From CAKSQF01 sp964582375 (lineage in GTDB: Bacteria; Bacillota; Clostridia; Oscillospirales; CAG-272): a stretch of DNA of 52,809 nt. Numbering within the stretch: the stretch's first letter is position 1; each line of letters starts with the position of its first letter. The DNA lies in the NCBI GenBank assembly GCA_964582375.1, contig CAZORL010000010.1, forward strand, positions 1 through 52,809. Direction: 5' to 3'. The notes beneath the pieces were generated by a model. It was not told where the DNA came from and ran no database searches. It saw only the letters and a list, made by a program, of their open reading frames with translations. Position numbers and translations under genes: made by a program. Of the stretch, positions 8,467 through 17,777 are shown piece after piece.

Positions 8467-9489
8467 TTATTCCGTGTACAAATGCAGATTGCTGTTTAAT
8501 ACTATTTCGGGCTTTATGTAGAGCTTTTGGTCAGGGTTGGATTGGTGCATTATCTCTCTTAAAAGAATACGGACTGCTCGCTCTCCTTGGAGCTTTTGAT
8601 TCTGCGAGATTATGGCTACAAGTTCTCTGTCGGCAAGCAACCTTGTGTTTTTTTCATGAAGGTCGACACCGATTATAGGAATGTTCTTCAGATCACGGCT
8701 CTTTTTTACGGCGGCTTTTACTGCATACGCAAAATATGATGAAACAAATATTCCGTCGGGGGCAGGAACGGCTGACATCAGATCCTTTATCTTTTCTTCT
8801 ACCAGTGAAGGATCATCATTTGTCGGGATGTATGATGATAAGGACATGCCGTACTTTTCAAGAGCAGCATTGAAGCTGTCGTACACACGCATGTGTATTT
8901 CGGAATCCTTTTCTCCGGAAATAAGAGCACAATTTTTACAGCCGTACAGTGAAAGTACCTCGGCGGCAATGCATCCTATCGTTTCTGCATTTATTGATAT
9001 CAGACATCTTTCACCGAGAAGCTTTGGTCCGACGACAAGCTTTACAATCGGAATGGACAGAGCCTCGATCCTCTGAAGCTCGGAGTTTATCTCGGGGATC
9101 GTGTAATCCTGCATTTCGATTATGAGACCGCTTGCCGAGATATCGACCTGCCTCAGCGCGTTTAGCATGCTTTGAACATCATAATTGTAGGTGATAAAGT
9201 TGCATACGGCAGGGTTTGCATCCTTTTCAAGACCGATCTCGATGCCCTGCATTAGTAATGATTGCACCTCTTTCGGGGTGTCGGGTATTACTACGGCAAT
9301 TTGCGGTGTTTTCCTTGATAACATTTGCGCGGCTCGGTTCGGTGTGTAGCCGAGCTTCTCCGCTTCCTCGAAAACGCGCGATTTTGTTGCGGGGGATATC
9401 CTGCCCCTGCCGGTAAATGCAATAGACGCGGTGGCGGTAGAACAGCCTGCTGCAAGCGCAACATCCTTAATGGTTATCTTTTTCTTCAT
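8467..9489 (-). CDS. LacI-family transcriptional regulator
   Basis: A 340-residue LacI/GalR-type regulator. Residues 5-24 (TIKDVALAAGCSTATASIAF) form the DNA-binding helix-turn-helix, followed by the hinge region (YTPNRAAQMLSRK) and a periplasmic-binding-protein-like sugar-sensing core from about residue 60 to the end. GGAGAG lies just before the ATG. It is divergent from the large GH36-like lipoprotein gene, whose transcription start is covered by a perfect LacI-type palindrome (9636-9651), so it is very probably its local repressor. The natural effector is unknown; a galactoside is a reasonable guess from the neighbour. Confidence 0.93.
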   Translation of the reverse strand: MKKKITIKDVALAAGCSTATASIAFTGRGRISPATKSRVFEEAEKLGYTPNRAAQMLSRKTPQIAVVIPDTPKEVQSLLMQGIEIGLEKDANPAVCNFITYNYDVQSMLNALRQVDISASGLIIEMQDYTIPEINSELQRIEALSIPIVKLVVGPKLLGERCLISINAETIGCIAAEVLSLYGCKNCALISGEKDSEIHMRVYDSFNAALEKYGMSLSSYIPTNDDPSLVEEKIKDLMSAVPAPDGIFVSSYFAYAVKAAVKKSRDLKNIPIIGVDLHEKNTRLLADRELVAIISQNQKLQGERAVRILLREIMHQSNPDQKLYIKPEIVLNSNLHLYTE

Positions 9490-9528
9490 TTTGCTCTCCG
9501 ATGAAATTTTTTATCGTGGCACTGTCTT

Positions 9529-9557
9529 ATTATAGCACATCTTCGCAACCTTGTCAA
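9529..9557 (-). promoter_or_regulatory. Promoter of the LacI gene
   Basis: On the minus strand TTGACA (9552-9557), 17 bp, TATAAT (9529-9534), with an extended -10 TG. It is back to back with the lipoprotein promoter. Confidence 0.8.
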
Positions 9558-9600
9558 CTGTCAAAAATATCGAAGAAACGAAAAAAATTTCAAAAAAATA

Positions 9601-9629
9601 TTGACAAATGAAAATTTATGTGATATAAT
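9601..9629 (+). promoter_or_regulatory. Promoter of the GH36-like lipoprotein gene
   Basis: TTGACA (9601-9606), 17 bp, TATAAT (9624-9629). The predicted start of transcription falls at about 9636, inside the operator. Confidence 0.85.
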
Positions 9630-9635
9630 GATTTT

Positions 9636-9651
9636 GCTAAAACGTTTTAGC
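9636..9651. promoter_or_regulatory. LacI-type operator
   Basis: GCTAAAACGTTTTAGC is a perfect 16-bp palindrome with the central CG typical of LacI/GalR-family sites. It lies directly after the -10 box, so a bound repressor would block initiation. The adjacent LacI gene is the obvious candidate. Confidence 0.88.
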
Positions 9652-9684
9652 TAATTTGCCTTATTGATTAAGGAGGAAATCGAG

Positions 9685-12600
9685 ATGAGAGAGAGGCTCA
9701 AAAAAACAACTGTTAAATGCATAAGCATACTTTGCTTATGCAGCATGGCTTGCGGACTTCTTGCCTCGTGCAAGCAGGAGAAGCCGACTGTCACGGTAAG
9801 CAGTACGACCGAGTCACCGACAACAACAAAAGCTCCGCAGACGACTGCTCCGGTGACAACGGACAGCAAGCCGTACACAAGGGTCGACGCCGTTATTTCT
9901 GCGATAGAGGCTATTCCGAGCAATATAACACTTGCGCACCGAGATATTATAAACAGTGCGAATGCGACATATGCTCTTTTGTCAAAGAAGCAAAAAGAGT
10001 CTGTTTCGGATAGTCTGACAAAGAAACTTAATGACGCGCTCAAAAAGCTTGAAGACCTCCGAAATTCTGCCGATACGGGAGACGGAATATATCTTTCGGA
10101 TATTGAATGGTTGAGCTGGAAGATGTACAGAGCCACCTCCGATGATAAGAATCCCATATATCGACCCTCGAGAAATCAAAACGAGGCAGGCGGTATTATA
10201 TCGATCGCAGGTATAGAGTATCCGAAGGGACTAAGAACTCATCCGGATATAAGCTACGATGCCGAATTTGTGTACGATATAAGCTCTTACAAATATACAA
10301 CATTTTCGGCAACGGTAGGCAAGGACAGCGCGGCAAAGCCGGGATACGGAACTGTGCAGTTCTTTATTTACGGTGACGGGAAGCTCCTTGCGACAAGTCC
10401 CTTGCTCGATGTCGGAAGTTCCTCCTATATTGCATGTGATGTGAGCGGAGTAAAAACTCTTGTACTCGCAGTATCCGCTGTGGGATCGGAGATCTATGAC
10501 TCCTGCGCATTCGGATATGCAATGCTCAGCAACAGACCATGCTCACCGTCTGATGCACATATGGAAGAATACCTGACCGAAAGATCGCCGCTCAAAGCGA
10601 CCGACGGTGTTGTTTACGACGCAGACGACAGATCGGTAATATTTAATGGTGCAGATCAACAGCTTGATGTAAATGTTTCGGGCGTTTGCAATGTTTTTTC
10701 GGCTGTTGTCGAAAATAATTCGGCCATTCCCGTAGAGATAAGCCTTTTTATGGATAATAAGCTCTTTGTTACCTTTACCGTCAAAATGGGCATTGGCGAG
10801 GAGATCAAATATGTACTGAAGAGCGGAAAGCTTACCATTAAGACCGATGGTAATGCTCAAAATATTATATTCAAAGAGGCAAAGTTTAACATGGAAGAAA
10901 AGAAAGAAGAAATTTTTGCCGATCCCGTGGAGTACAGCCACAGTACCGAGGAAAAATACAGAGGTTGGATCAATGATCTTGCAACACTGCCTGTTTCGTT
11001 TGTTTACGACGGAGTAAAGTATTTCGGACTCGGCTCTGATGACTTTACCGAAATATCAAGGAAGGTCACTGCCACAAAGATCTCCGAAAGGACTATCATC
11101 ACGGTAAAACACAAGGCAAGCGGTGTTGACATCACGCTCGATGCCGTTTTCTACCCCGAGTACAACGCATACGAGTGGACACTTTTCTTTGCGAATAATA
11201 CCGACAAACGCACTGGAATCTTCTCCGATATAAGAGGTGCGGAGATGTATCTCTTCGGAAGTGATCCGACATTGTACGGAATAAAAGGCGACGGTATTCA
11301 CGATTATTACGGTGAATACACGAAGAAAGTGACGTCCGTCCTCACGGATCAGTCGGCACTCGGTAAGCCGACGCAGGATGTTTTCCCTTATTACAGATTT
11401 GACACGTCGGACAACATTGGAGTTTTCATTGCGGTAAGCTGGGGCGGACGCTACCAGAACAGATTTGCTCCCGTAGAGGGCAGCGAAAAGAATGTCGTTC
11501 GCTTTACTGCGTCACAGCTTGAGCTCTCCTGCTACCTCGATCCGGGCGAGAGCATAAGATCGCCGCTTGTCGCATTCCTTGAATACGACGAGACGACCGA
11601 AGAAACGGGTATTTCGAATCTTTGGCGCAGATTTATGATCGATTGCAATATGTACAGGGTGGACGGCGAGGTAATTAAGCCCATGATCACCGCATCTGCG
11701 TCCTGGATCTATGATTGTATGACCAATGCGACCGAAGAAAGCCAAATCGAGGCGATAAGATCTTATTTCGATTACGGCATCGCACTTGATTATTGGTGGA
11801 TGGATGCCGGGTGGTACACTCTGCCGTCAGGCTCTAAGATAAATGCATGGACGCAAACGGGAACATGGAATGTTGACAAAAACAGATTCCCGACCGAATT
11901 TAAGTCGATAAGCGATCTTGCTGACGATCTTAATATGCGAGGAACGATTCTTTGGTTTGAACCTGAGAGAGTCAATTTCTCCGCCGCAGACATTCAAAAG
12001 ATACATCCCGAGTTCAAGAGTGAATGGCTTATCAGAATTCCGGGCGACCCGAACAGTCTGCTCGATCTTTCAAACAGAGAATGCAGAGAGTGGCTTGTCG
12101 GCATCGTAAGCTCGATCATGGAAAAGGGCGGAATTGATATTTACAGACAGGACTTCAATTTCCATCCCGCAAATTCTTGGAGCAGTCTTGACAGCTACGG
12201 GAGAGTGGGATTTGCCGAAAATATGTATGTTCAGGGCTATTATGCATATTTTGATGCACTCCTCGAAAGATTCCCGAACATGTATATCGACACCTGCGCA
12301 TCCGGCGGAAACCGTATGGAGCTTGAAACGATCAGACGTGCGGTAGCTCTTCACAGAACTGATGCAAATGTTGATGACTCCACCAGAACACAGGCTGCGA
12401 CACAGGGACTGTACAATTGGATCCCGTTCAGCGGACATCCTTCCAATGCAAGCCTTTCAGCCCAATTTGATGTCTATCAGATCCGCTCGACATATCTGCC
12501 TTCGGTGACTCTTAACTTTGATTACAGAGACAAAACCGCAGATTGGGAAAAGCTTTCCGCACTTGTTGAAGAGTGCAGAATGGCAATGAAGTATTGCTAT

Positions 12601-14709
12601 AACGATTACTATGAGCTTGTCCCGTGGAACAACACGGCAAGTGCATGGCGCGGTTGGGAATTTATCAACAGTGCCGAGAACGAGGGTGTTATTCAACTCT
12701 TCTGCCCCGAGGGATGCTCGGAGCTGTCCAAGACAATTAAACTTTACGGCCTCGATCCGAATGTTGTTTACGTTCTCACCGATGTGGAGGGTATCAATTC
12801 CTGTAAGATGAGCGGCAAGGCGCTTATGGAGGTTGGATTTACCGTAACTTATTCAAAAGCCAGATCCAGCTCGGTCATCTTTATAAACACCAAGAAGATA
12901 GAAGTCCCCGATCTTCAGCCCGAAAAGGAGCTCGTTGTTCCCGCGATTCCCAAAGGATCGATCGTAGTGAGCGATCTTGAGTGGAGCAGCTGGAAGATGA
13001 TAGCATCAAGCTCGGATAATCCCACATCACCTTATGCACCGAGCTTTAACAAAAACGAGGCGGGCGGAACTCTTGTCATTAGAGGACATTCCTTTGAGAA
13101 GGGAATAAGAAGCCATCCTGATGTAAGCGAGCCTGCGCAGATCGTTTACGATATATCAAAATACTCGAACAAGTACACTAAGTTCTTCGCGTTTGTCGGT
13201 AAGGATTCGGCAGGCGGGTCCGGCAATGTGCAGTTCAGCGTACTTGTTGACGGCAAAGTGGTTGCCGTAAGCGATGTTTTGTCATTTGGTCAGATAGGAT
13301 ATGTCGCGGCTGATATAAGCGGCGGAAAGACACTTACGCTTGTGTTCGGTGATGGCGGCGACGGATATTTTAATGATTCGTCTGCGTTCGGTAATCCGAT
13401 GCTTATGACCGATGCGGCTTTCGCAAGGTATATGATCGATGCCGGTTTGAGTGAAGATGCGGATATTCCCGAACCCGATCCGAAACCCGAACCCGATCCG
13501 AANNNNNNNNNNNNNNNNNNNNNNNNNNNNNNNNNNNNNNNNNNNNNNNNNNNNNNNNNNNNNNNNNNNNNNNNNNNNNNNNNNNNNNNNNNNNNNNNNN
13601 NNCCCGATCCGGAGCCCGAGCCTGATCCGGAGCCCGAGACCGATAAGCCGCTCGTCATTCCCGAAATACCCAAAGGGTCGGTCGTGGTGAGCGATCTTGA
13701 GTGTAAGAGCTGGAAGATGATAGCATCAAGCTCGGACAACCCCGCATCACCCTATGCACCGAGCTTTAACAAAAACGAGGCGGGCGGAACTATCGTGATC
13801 GGCGGCTATTCCTTTGAGAAGGGAATAAGAAGCCATCCCGATGTTAGCGAGCCTGCGCAGATCGTTTACGATATATCAAAATACTCGAACAAGTACACTA
13901 AGTTCTTCGCGTTTGTCGGTAAGGATTCGGCAGGCGGAACAGGAAAAATACAATTTAGTGTGCTTGTTGACGGCAAAGAGGTCGCCGTAAGTAAGATATT
14001 GTCGCTTGGTCTGATAGGATACGTTGAAGCGGATATAAGCGGCGGAAAGACACTTACACTTGTCTTTGGCGACGGCGGCGACGGAATCTCGGGCGATTCA
14101 TCGGCATTCGGAAATGCGATGCTCATGACCGAGGATGATCTTGCAAAATACAAAGCCGATGCAAACATAAAGGACAGCGCTCTCGTCATTCCCGAAATAC
14201 CCAAAGGGTCGGTCGTGGTGAGCGATCTTGAGTGGAAAAGCTGGAAGATGATAGCATCAAGCTCGGACAACCCCGCATCACCTTATGCACCGAGCTTTAA
14301 CAAAAACGAGGCGGGCGGAACTATCGTGATCGGCGGCTATTCCTTTGAGAAGGGAATAAGAAGCCATCCCGATGTTAGCGAGCCTGCTCAGGTCGTCTAC
14401 GATATATCAGAGTATTCGGACAAGTACACCAAGTTCTTTGCGTTTGTCGGCAAAGACTCGGCGGGAGGATATGGTAACATACAGTTCCGCGTATTGGTTG
14501 ACGACAAAGAGGTTGCCGTAAGTAAGGTCTTGTCACTTGGTCAAATAGGATATGTTGAAGCCGATGTCAGCGGCGGAAAAACATTGACGCTTGTATTCAG
14601 CGACGGCGGAGACGGTTTTTTTGATGATTCGTCTGCATTCGGCAATCCGATGCTTATGACCGATGAAAACCTCGCAAAATATAAGGAAAGCGCAAATCTT
14701 AACAAATAA
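9685..14709 (+). CDS. GH36-like lipoprotein with N- and C-terminal NPCBM modules
   Basis: A predicted surface lipoprotein of about 1674 codons, 34 of them over the assembly gap. The ATG at 9685 is set by AGGAGG at 9671-9676. The signal peptide ends in LLASC, a lipobox, followed by a Thr/Pro-rich linker. Order: NPCBM carbohydrate-binding module (about residues 130-290), beta-sandwich, GH36/melibiase-like barrel (about 640-1000), then three C-terminal NPCBM copies separated by Pro-Asp-Pro-Glu linkers. Catalytic candidates are D823 in YRQDFN (nucleophile) and D893 in HRTDANVD (acid/base); WWMDAGWY and EPERVN are also family motifs. RQD replaces the usual KWD, so specificity beyond an alpha-galactosidase-like activity is uncertain. 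It is probably induced through the adjacent LacI repressor. Confidence 0.85.
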   Translation: MRERLKKTTVKCISILCLCSMACGLLASCKQEKPTVTVSSTTESPTTTKAPQTTAPVTTDSKPYTRVDAVISAIEAIPSNITLAHRDIINSANATYALLSKKQKESVSDSLTKKLNDALKKLEDLRNSADTGDGIYLSDIEWLSWKMYRATSDDKNPIYRPSRNQNEAGGIISIAGIEYPKGLRTHPDISYDAEFVYDISSYKYTTFSATVGKDSAAKPGYGTVQFFIYGDGKLLATSPLLDVGSSSYIACDVSGVKTLVLAVSAVGSEIYDSCAFGYAMLSNRPCSPSDAHMEEYLTERSPLKATDGVVYDADDRSVIFNGADQQLDVNVSGVCNVFSAVVENNSAIPVEISLFMDNKLFVTFTVKMGIGEEIKYVLKSGKLTIKTDGNAQNIIFKEAKFNMEEKKEEIFADPVEYSHSTEEKYRGWINDLATLPVSFVYDGVKYFGLGSDDFTEISRKVTATKISERTIITVKHKASGVDITLDAVFYPEYNAYEWTLFFANNTDKRTGIFSDIRGAEMYLFGSDPTLYGIKGDGIHDYYGEYTKKVTSVLTDQSALGKPTQDVFPYYRFDTSDNIGVFIAVSWGGRYQNRFAPVEGSEKNVVRFTASQLELSCYLDPGESIRSPLVAFLEYDETTEETGISNLWRRFMIDCNMYRVDGEVIKPMITASASWIYDCMTNATEESQIEAIRSYFDYGIALDYWWMDAGWYTLPSGSKINAWTQTGTWNVDKNRFPTEFKSISDLADDLNMRGTILWFEPERVNFSAADIQKIHPEFKSEWLIRIPGDPNSLLDLSNRECREWLVGIVSSIMEKGGIDIYRQDFNFHPANSWSSLDSYGRVGFAENMYVQGYYAYFDALLERFPNMYIDTCASGGNRMELETIRRAVALHRTDANVDDSTRTQAATQGLYNWIPFSGHPSNASLSAQFDVYQIRSTYLPSVTLNFDYRDKTADWEKLSALVEECRMAMKYCYNDYYELVPWNNTASAWRGWEFINSAENEGVIQLFCPEGCSELSKTIKLYGLDPNVVYVLTDVEGINSCKMSGKALMEVGFTVTYSKARSSSVIFINTKKIEVPDLQPEKELVVPAIPKGSIVVSDLEWSSWKMIASSSDNPTSPYAPSFNKNEAGGTLVIRGHSFEKGIRSHPDVSEPAQIVYDISKYSNKYTKFFAFVGKDSAGGSGNVQFSVLVDGKVVAVSDVLSFGQIGYVAADISGGKTLTLVFGDGGDGYFNDSSAFGNPMLMTDAAFARYMIDAGLSEDADIPEPDPKPEPDPXXXXXXXXXXXXXXXXXXXXXXXXXXXXXXXXXXPDPEPEPDPEPETDKPLVIPEIPKGSVVVSDLECKSWKMIASSSDNPASPYAPSFNKNEAGGTIVIGGYSFEKGIRSHPDVSEPAQIVYDISKYSNKYTKFFAFVGKDSAGGTGKIQFSVLVDGKEVAVSKILSLGLIGYVEADISGGKTLTLVFGDGGDGISGDSSAFGNAMLMTEDDLAKYKADANIKDSALVIPEIPKGSVVVSDLEWKSWKMIASSSDNPASPYAPSFNKNEAGGTIVIGGYSFEKGIRSHPDVSEPAQVVYDISEYSDKYTKFFAFVGKDSAGGYGNIQFRVLVDDKEVAVSKVLSLGQIGYVEADVSGGKTLTLVFSDGGDGFFDDSSAFGNPMLMTDENLAKYKESANLNK
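12931..13440 (+). repeat. C-terminal NPCBM copy A
   Basis: First of three tandem modules inside the lipoprotein gene. The translated unit begins LVVPAIPKGSIVVSDLEW and contains the NPCBM hallmarks SPYAPSFNKNEAGG, GIRSHPDVS and FAFVGKDSAGG. It is followed by the Pro-rich linker interrupted by Ns. Confidence 0.9.
13503..13602. other. Assembly gap of exactly 100 N
   Basis: The gap falls inside a DNA repeat coding for Pro-Asp-Pro-Glu units. Exactly 100 N is the customary placeholder for unknown length. The frame is the same on both sides if 100 is taken literally, but the true size is not known. Confidence 0.98.
13651..14160 (+). repeat. C-terminal NPCBM copy B
   Basis: Second module, very close in DNA sequence to copies A and C over long stretches. 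It carries a Trp-to-Cys change (SDLECKSW instead of SDLEWKSW) in the first conserved strand. Confidence 0.9.
14182..14709 (+). repeat. C-terminal NPCBM copy C
   Basis: Third module, 531 bp downstream of copy B in the same frame (177 codons per unit). It restores the conserved Trp and ends the protein. Confidence 0.9.
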
Positions 14710-14723
14710 CAACTAAAACTCAA

Positions 14724-14757
14724 AACAGGCATGACCTTTGGTCATGCCTGTTCTTTT
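14724..14757 (+). terminator. Terminator of the lipoprotein gene
   Basis: AACAGGCATGACC (14724-14736) pairs perfectly with GGTCATGCCTGTT (14740-14752), loop TTT, then CTTTTTG. Confidence 0.93.
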
Positions 14758-14852
14758 TGTAACATATGAATTATTCATGGTCTGTGCCGCAAGCTCACTC
14801 TATTGGAGGGTGAAAAGGCGTTTAGAACCTCTCTGCAATGCCTCAGCTCGAG

Positions 14853-15812
14853 TTACAGCTCTGACATGAACCTGAACACCTCATCGTCGTCACCGATGAG
14901 ATATTCGTGCCCGAAATCGGGGTAGAGGACGATCGACTTTTCGGACTTTATCTTGTTGTACACCGCAAACTGCGTTGACGGCGGACAGCTTGTGTCCATC
15001 AGTCCCGTTGCCATCCGAACCTTTGCCCGAATACGCGGTGCGAGATGCTGAATGTCGATATATCCAAGCTTCGTGAAAAACTCATGCTCTCGCTTATGAA
15101 GCGGATCGAAATTTCGAAACCAATATCTGATCCCCTCGTATCCGATGCTCGTGTTGCCCATCTGCCAGACACGCATGTAGTCGCTCATGTAGGGATAGGA
15201 TGCGGCACACAGCTTGACTCTTTTGACAAGTGCCGCCGCAGCGATCGACAGACCGCCGCCTTGCGAGCCGCCGTGTACGCCGACACGATCGGGATCGACA
15301 GAGTCAAGCGACATTATAAGCTCGACAAATCTTGCCGCATCGAGAAAGAGATCGCGTGCGAGAAGATCGTGCGGATCGCCGTCTATTCCGCGTATAAACG
15401 GACTTGAGTAGGTAGTCCCGAGCCTGCCGCCGACATCCTGCGAGAGTCCGCCTTGACCTCTGCAGTCGAGAGATGCCGTAACATACCCTTGCGATGCATA
15501 GATAAGCAGATTGTTCCACCTGTCACAGCTGCCCGAAAGTCCGTGAAAGTGGACGATCGCAGGCAGCTTTTCGAGGCGATCTTTCGGAATTGCCACACGA
15601 CCGTGTATGCGCGCACCCTTTGTCGAGTTGAACCAAACATCATACATGTCCGCAATCTTTGACGGAAATGGGCATGATATAAGTTCAAGCTGCGGATCGA
15701 TTCCCTTCAGCTCACAAAGGGAGCTTTCCCAAAACACATCAAAATCATCCGGCCGCGGATTGATCCCACCATAAACCTTGAGTTCTTCGATCGGCATGTC
15801 AACACATGGCAT
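14853..15812 (-). CDS. CE7 acetyl esterase (acetylxylan esterase / cephalosporin-C deacetylase family)
   Basis: A 319-residue alpha/beta hydrolase that should deacetylate imported acetylated oligosaccharides. The CE7 signature is complete: RGQGG at 118-122, nucleophile S183 in GGSQGG, D273 in GLMDTSCPPST and H302 in DFGHEY. The length is typical and there is no signal peptide, so the enzyme is cytoplasmic. GAGGTGAT precedes the ATG. It is the last gene of a long minus-strand run and follows the DUF885 lipoprotein gene by 26 bases. Substrate breadth in this family is wide, from xylo-oligosaccharides to small acetyl esters. Confidence 0.93.
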   Translation of the reverse strand: MPCVDMPIEELKVYGGINPRPDDFDVFWESSLCELKGIDPQLELISCPFPSKIADMYDVWFNSTKGARIHGRVAIPKDRLEKLPAIVHFHGLSGSCDRWNNLLIYASQGYVTASLDCRGQGGLSQDVGGRLGTTYSSPFIRGIDGDPHDLLARDLFLDAARFVELIMSLDSVDPDRVGVHGGSQGGGLSIAAAALVKRVKLCAASYPYMSDYMRVWQMGNTSIGYEGIRYWFRNFDPLHKREHEFFTKLGYIDIQHLAPRIRAKVRMATGLMDTSCPPSTQFAVYNKIKSEKSIVLYPDFGHEYLIGDDDEVFRFMSEL

Positions 15813-15838
15813 AATATCACCTCACGGGATTATTGATC

Positions 15839-17740
15839 TTACTTTTTTGAATTTACATAATTCATGACCGATTCTTCGACGAAATCCATAGTGCAGGGAC
15901 CGACGTCGAGGACGGCTTTATGGAACTCGACGAGCGAGAACTTATCGCCGAGGGTGTTTTTTGCGTAGTCGGCGAGGCGTTCGATCTCGAGGTAGCCGAC
16001 GTAGTAAGACAGGAAGGTTGCAGGCATGCCGAGGAGTTGGTCGTATATTTCCGCGGCGCCGCTGCTGTTGAGACCGTTTTCGTCAAGGTATTGTTTCAGC
16101 TGACCGACCGTCCAACCCTCGTAATGGATTCCGATATCCATTCGGCACTCGGCGTTCCAGCCGATTCGCTCGTTTATGACATAGTATCTTATGATCTTTT
16201 GTGCAAGCGAGTTACTGTAATCGTCAAATCCGTAGAGCGTGTACGCATAGTTGCCGGCGTAAACAGCCCATCCTTCGGTATATCCGGGGAAGGAAAGCAG
16301 TGTTCTTATCGGCGCGGGATCTCCGCTGAGGTAGTACACATGCTGATACATATGTCCCGGGAAGCCCTCATGGGCAAGTGTGCTCAGTGCGTCATCTGCT
16401 GTCATGTTCGATCCGTTGATCTTCATTTTGCCGTGGAGATAGTCATCGATATAAGGTGTGACATAATATGCGACAGTGCCCGACATTACGCTCTGCATTG
16501 CCTCGGACAGATAATCGATCTCGTAACTCTCGCCGCTGATTGCGGGGAAGTCTGCCTTGATCTTGTTACGCAGAAATTCGAGTACCTCCTCGGGCTTTGA
16601 AATACCGATCGGATATCCCTTATAGAGGCTGTATCCGTTCACAAATTCGGCATCGTTATAGAGGTCCATAAGTTCATTGTAGAGTGCCGAATAATCAGCC
16701 TCGAGTGCCCTTATCATCTCGTCACAGCTCATTGACGTGGAGGATGCCTGTTTTGCGAGCAACTCGTAATACTCCTTGCCGCCCTCGAATCCGCAAAGTC
16801 CGAACTCGTTCTTTGCTTTGCCCTTGAATGATTCGAGCGTCGCAACCGCTTTTTTATATGCGGGGATCATGTTGTTATTTATTGTGGTGCGGATCTTTTC
16901 GACATAATCCTTCTTAGCGGCGTCATCGATAAAGTCGATCTTGTCAAACTTTTCGCGCACGACATCGACAAGATAGAGATCGCCCTCTGTGTCCGAGATG
17001 GCACGACACTGCTCGATAACGAGATCGAGCACCTCGTCGGTCATTCCGTAGCCCTTCTCGACTCTCTCACCCTCAAATTCGAGCATTTCCTCGAACAGAT
17101 CGGGAAGCTGATCGATAAGCGTGATGAAGTCGTCGATATCCTTTTGACGATAGAACTCATATTCGGACAGATTTGTGGTTATCGCTATGTGAACTCCCGA
17201 ACCTGTATCGAAATATGTGCCCAAATACTCGTATTTTTCATCCCCCATCTCGGCTGACTGCGAAACATATGCCTTCAGTATGCGGAGGTTGAGTGAATTT
17301 TCGGAGGACAGCTTTGCGGGGTCGAAGCCGTCAAGAGTCTTGACCACCTCGTCAAACGGGAATTTGTCGTCTTCCTCGTCAGCCTCCCAACGAACCTCAA
17401 GGTTATCGAGTCCGTATTTTGACTTGTCCTTAATGGTGAAATGAAGGGTGAGCGTGTCGAGAGAGACCTCGTTTAAGAACAGATCGCTTAAAAATTTCTC
17501 AAAGCGCGCATTTTCCGCTTCGTCAAATTCGACTGACGGTGTTGTTGACGGTATTGTCGCGGGCAGAGTATCGGGCGGCAGGACATCGGGTGATGTTGTC
17601 GTTGACTGCGATTGTGTCGATGTGGTTTTTGCGGTTGTGATCGGCGGCGTATTATTCGATGCGCATCCCGAACAAAGGATGGTTACCGCCGCAAGAAGTG
17701 ATGCGATCAAAGAGATCGCTGAAAATGAATGCTCTTTCAT
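15839..17740 (-). CDS. DUF885-family lipoprotein, putative metallopeptidase
   Basis: A 633-residue exported lipoprotein. The signal peptide ends with a lipobox (ILCSGC, C26), followed by a Thr/Ser-rich linker and then the DUF885 domain to the C-terminus. The conserved HEGFPGH at 457-463 resembles a zinc-peptidase active-site helix and supports a metallopeptidase role outside the membrane, though no substrate is established for the family. The ATG at 17740 was chosen because GGGGGAAAA lies upstream and the signal peptide starts there; a longer in-frame start would put charged residues first. It sits 37 bases after an M29 aminopeptidase gene, so peptide breakdown is a shared theme. Confidence 0.85.
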   Translation of the reverse strand: MKEHSFSAISLIASLLAAVTILCSGCASNNTPPITTAKTTSTQSQSTTTSPDVLPPDTLPATIPSTTPSVEFDEAENARFEKFLSDLFLNEVSLDTLTLHFTIKDKSKYGLDNLEVRWEADEEDDKFPFDEVVKTLDGFDPAKLSSENSLNLRILKAYVSQSAEMGDEKYEYLGTYFDTGSGVHIAITTNLSEYEFYRQKDIDDFITLIDQLPDLFEEMLEFEGERVEKGYGMTDEVLDLVIEQCRAISDTEGDLYLVDVVREKFDKIDFIDDAAKKDYVEKIRTTINNNMIPAYKKAVATLESFKGKAKNEFGLCGFEGGKEYYELLAKQASSTSMSCDEMIRALEADYSALYNELMDLYNDAEFVNGYSLYKGYPIGISKPEEVLEFLRNKIKADFPAISGESYEIDYLSEAMQSVMSGTVAYYVTPYIDDYLHGKMKINGSNMTADDALSTLAHEGFPGHMYQHVYYLSGDPAPIRTLLSFPGYTEGWAVYAGNYAYTLYGFDDYSNSLAQKIIRYYVINERIGWNAECRMDIGIHYEGWTVGQLKQYLDENGLNSSGAAEIYDQLLGMPATFLSYYVGYLEIERLADYAKNTLGDKFSLVEFHKAVLDVGPCTMDFVEESVMNYVNSKK

Positions 17741-17777
17741 ATAGGTTTTCCCCCAAGATTGAACTGACTTATCCTTA

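Noticed and set aside
9664..9684. TTG start seven codons upstream of the lipoprotein ATG
   Set aside because: These codons contain the AGGAGG ribosome site itself, and the signal peptide fits a start at 9685.
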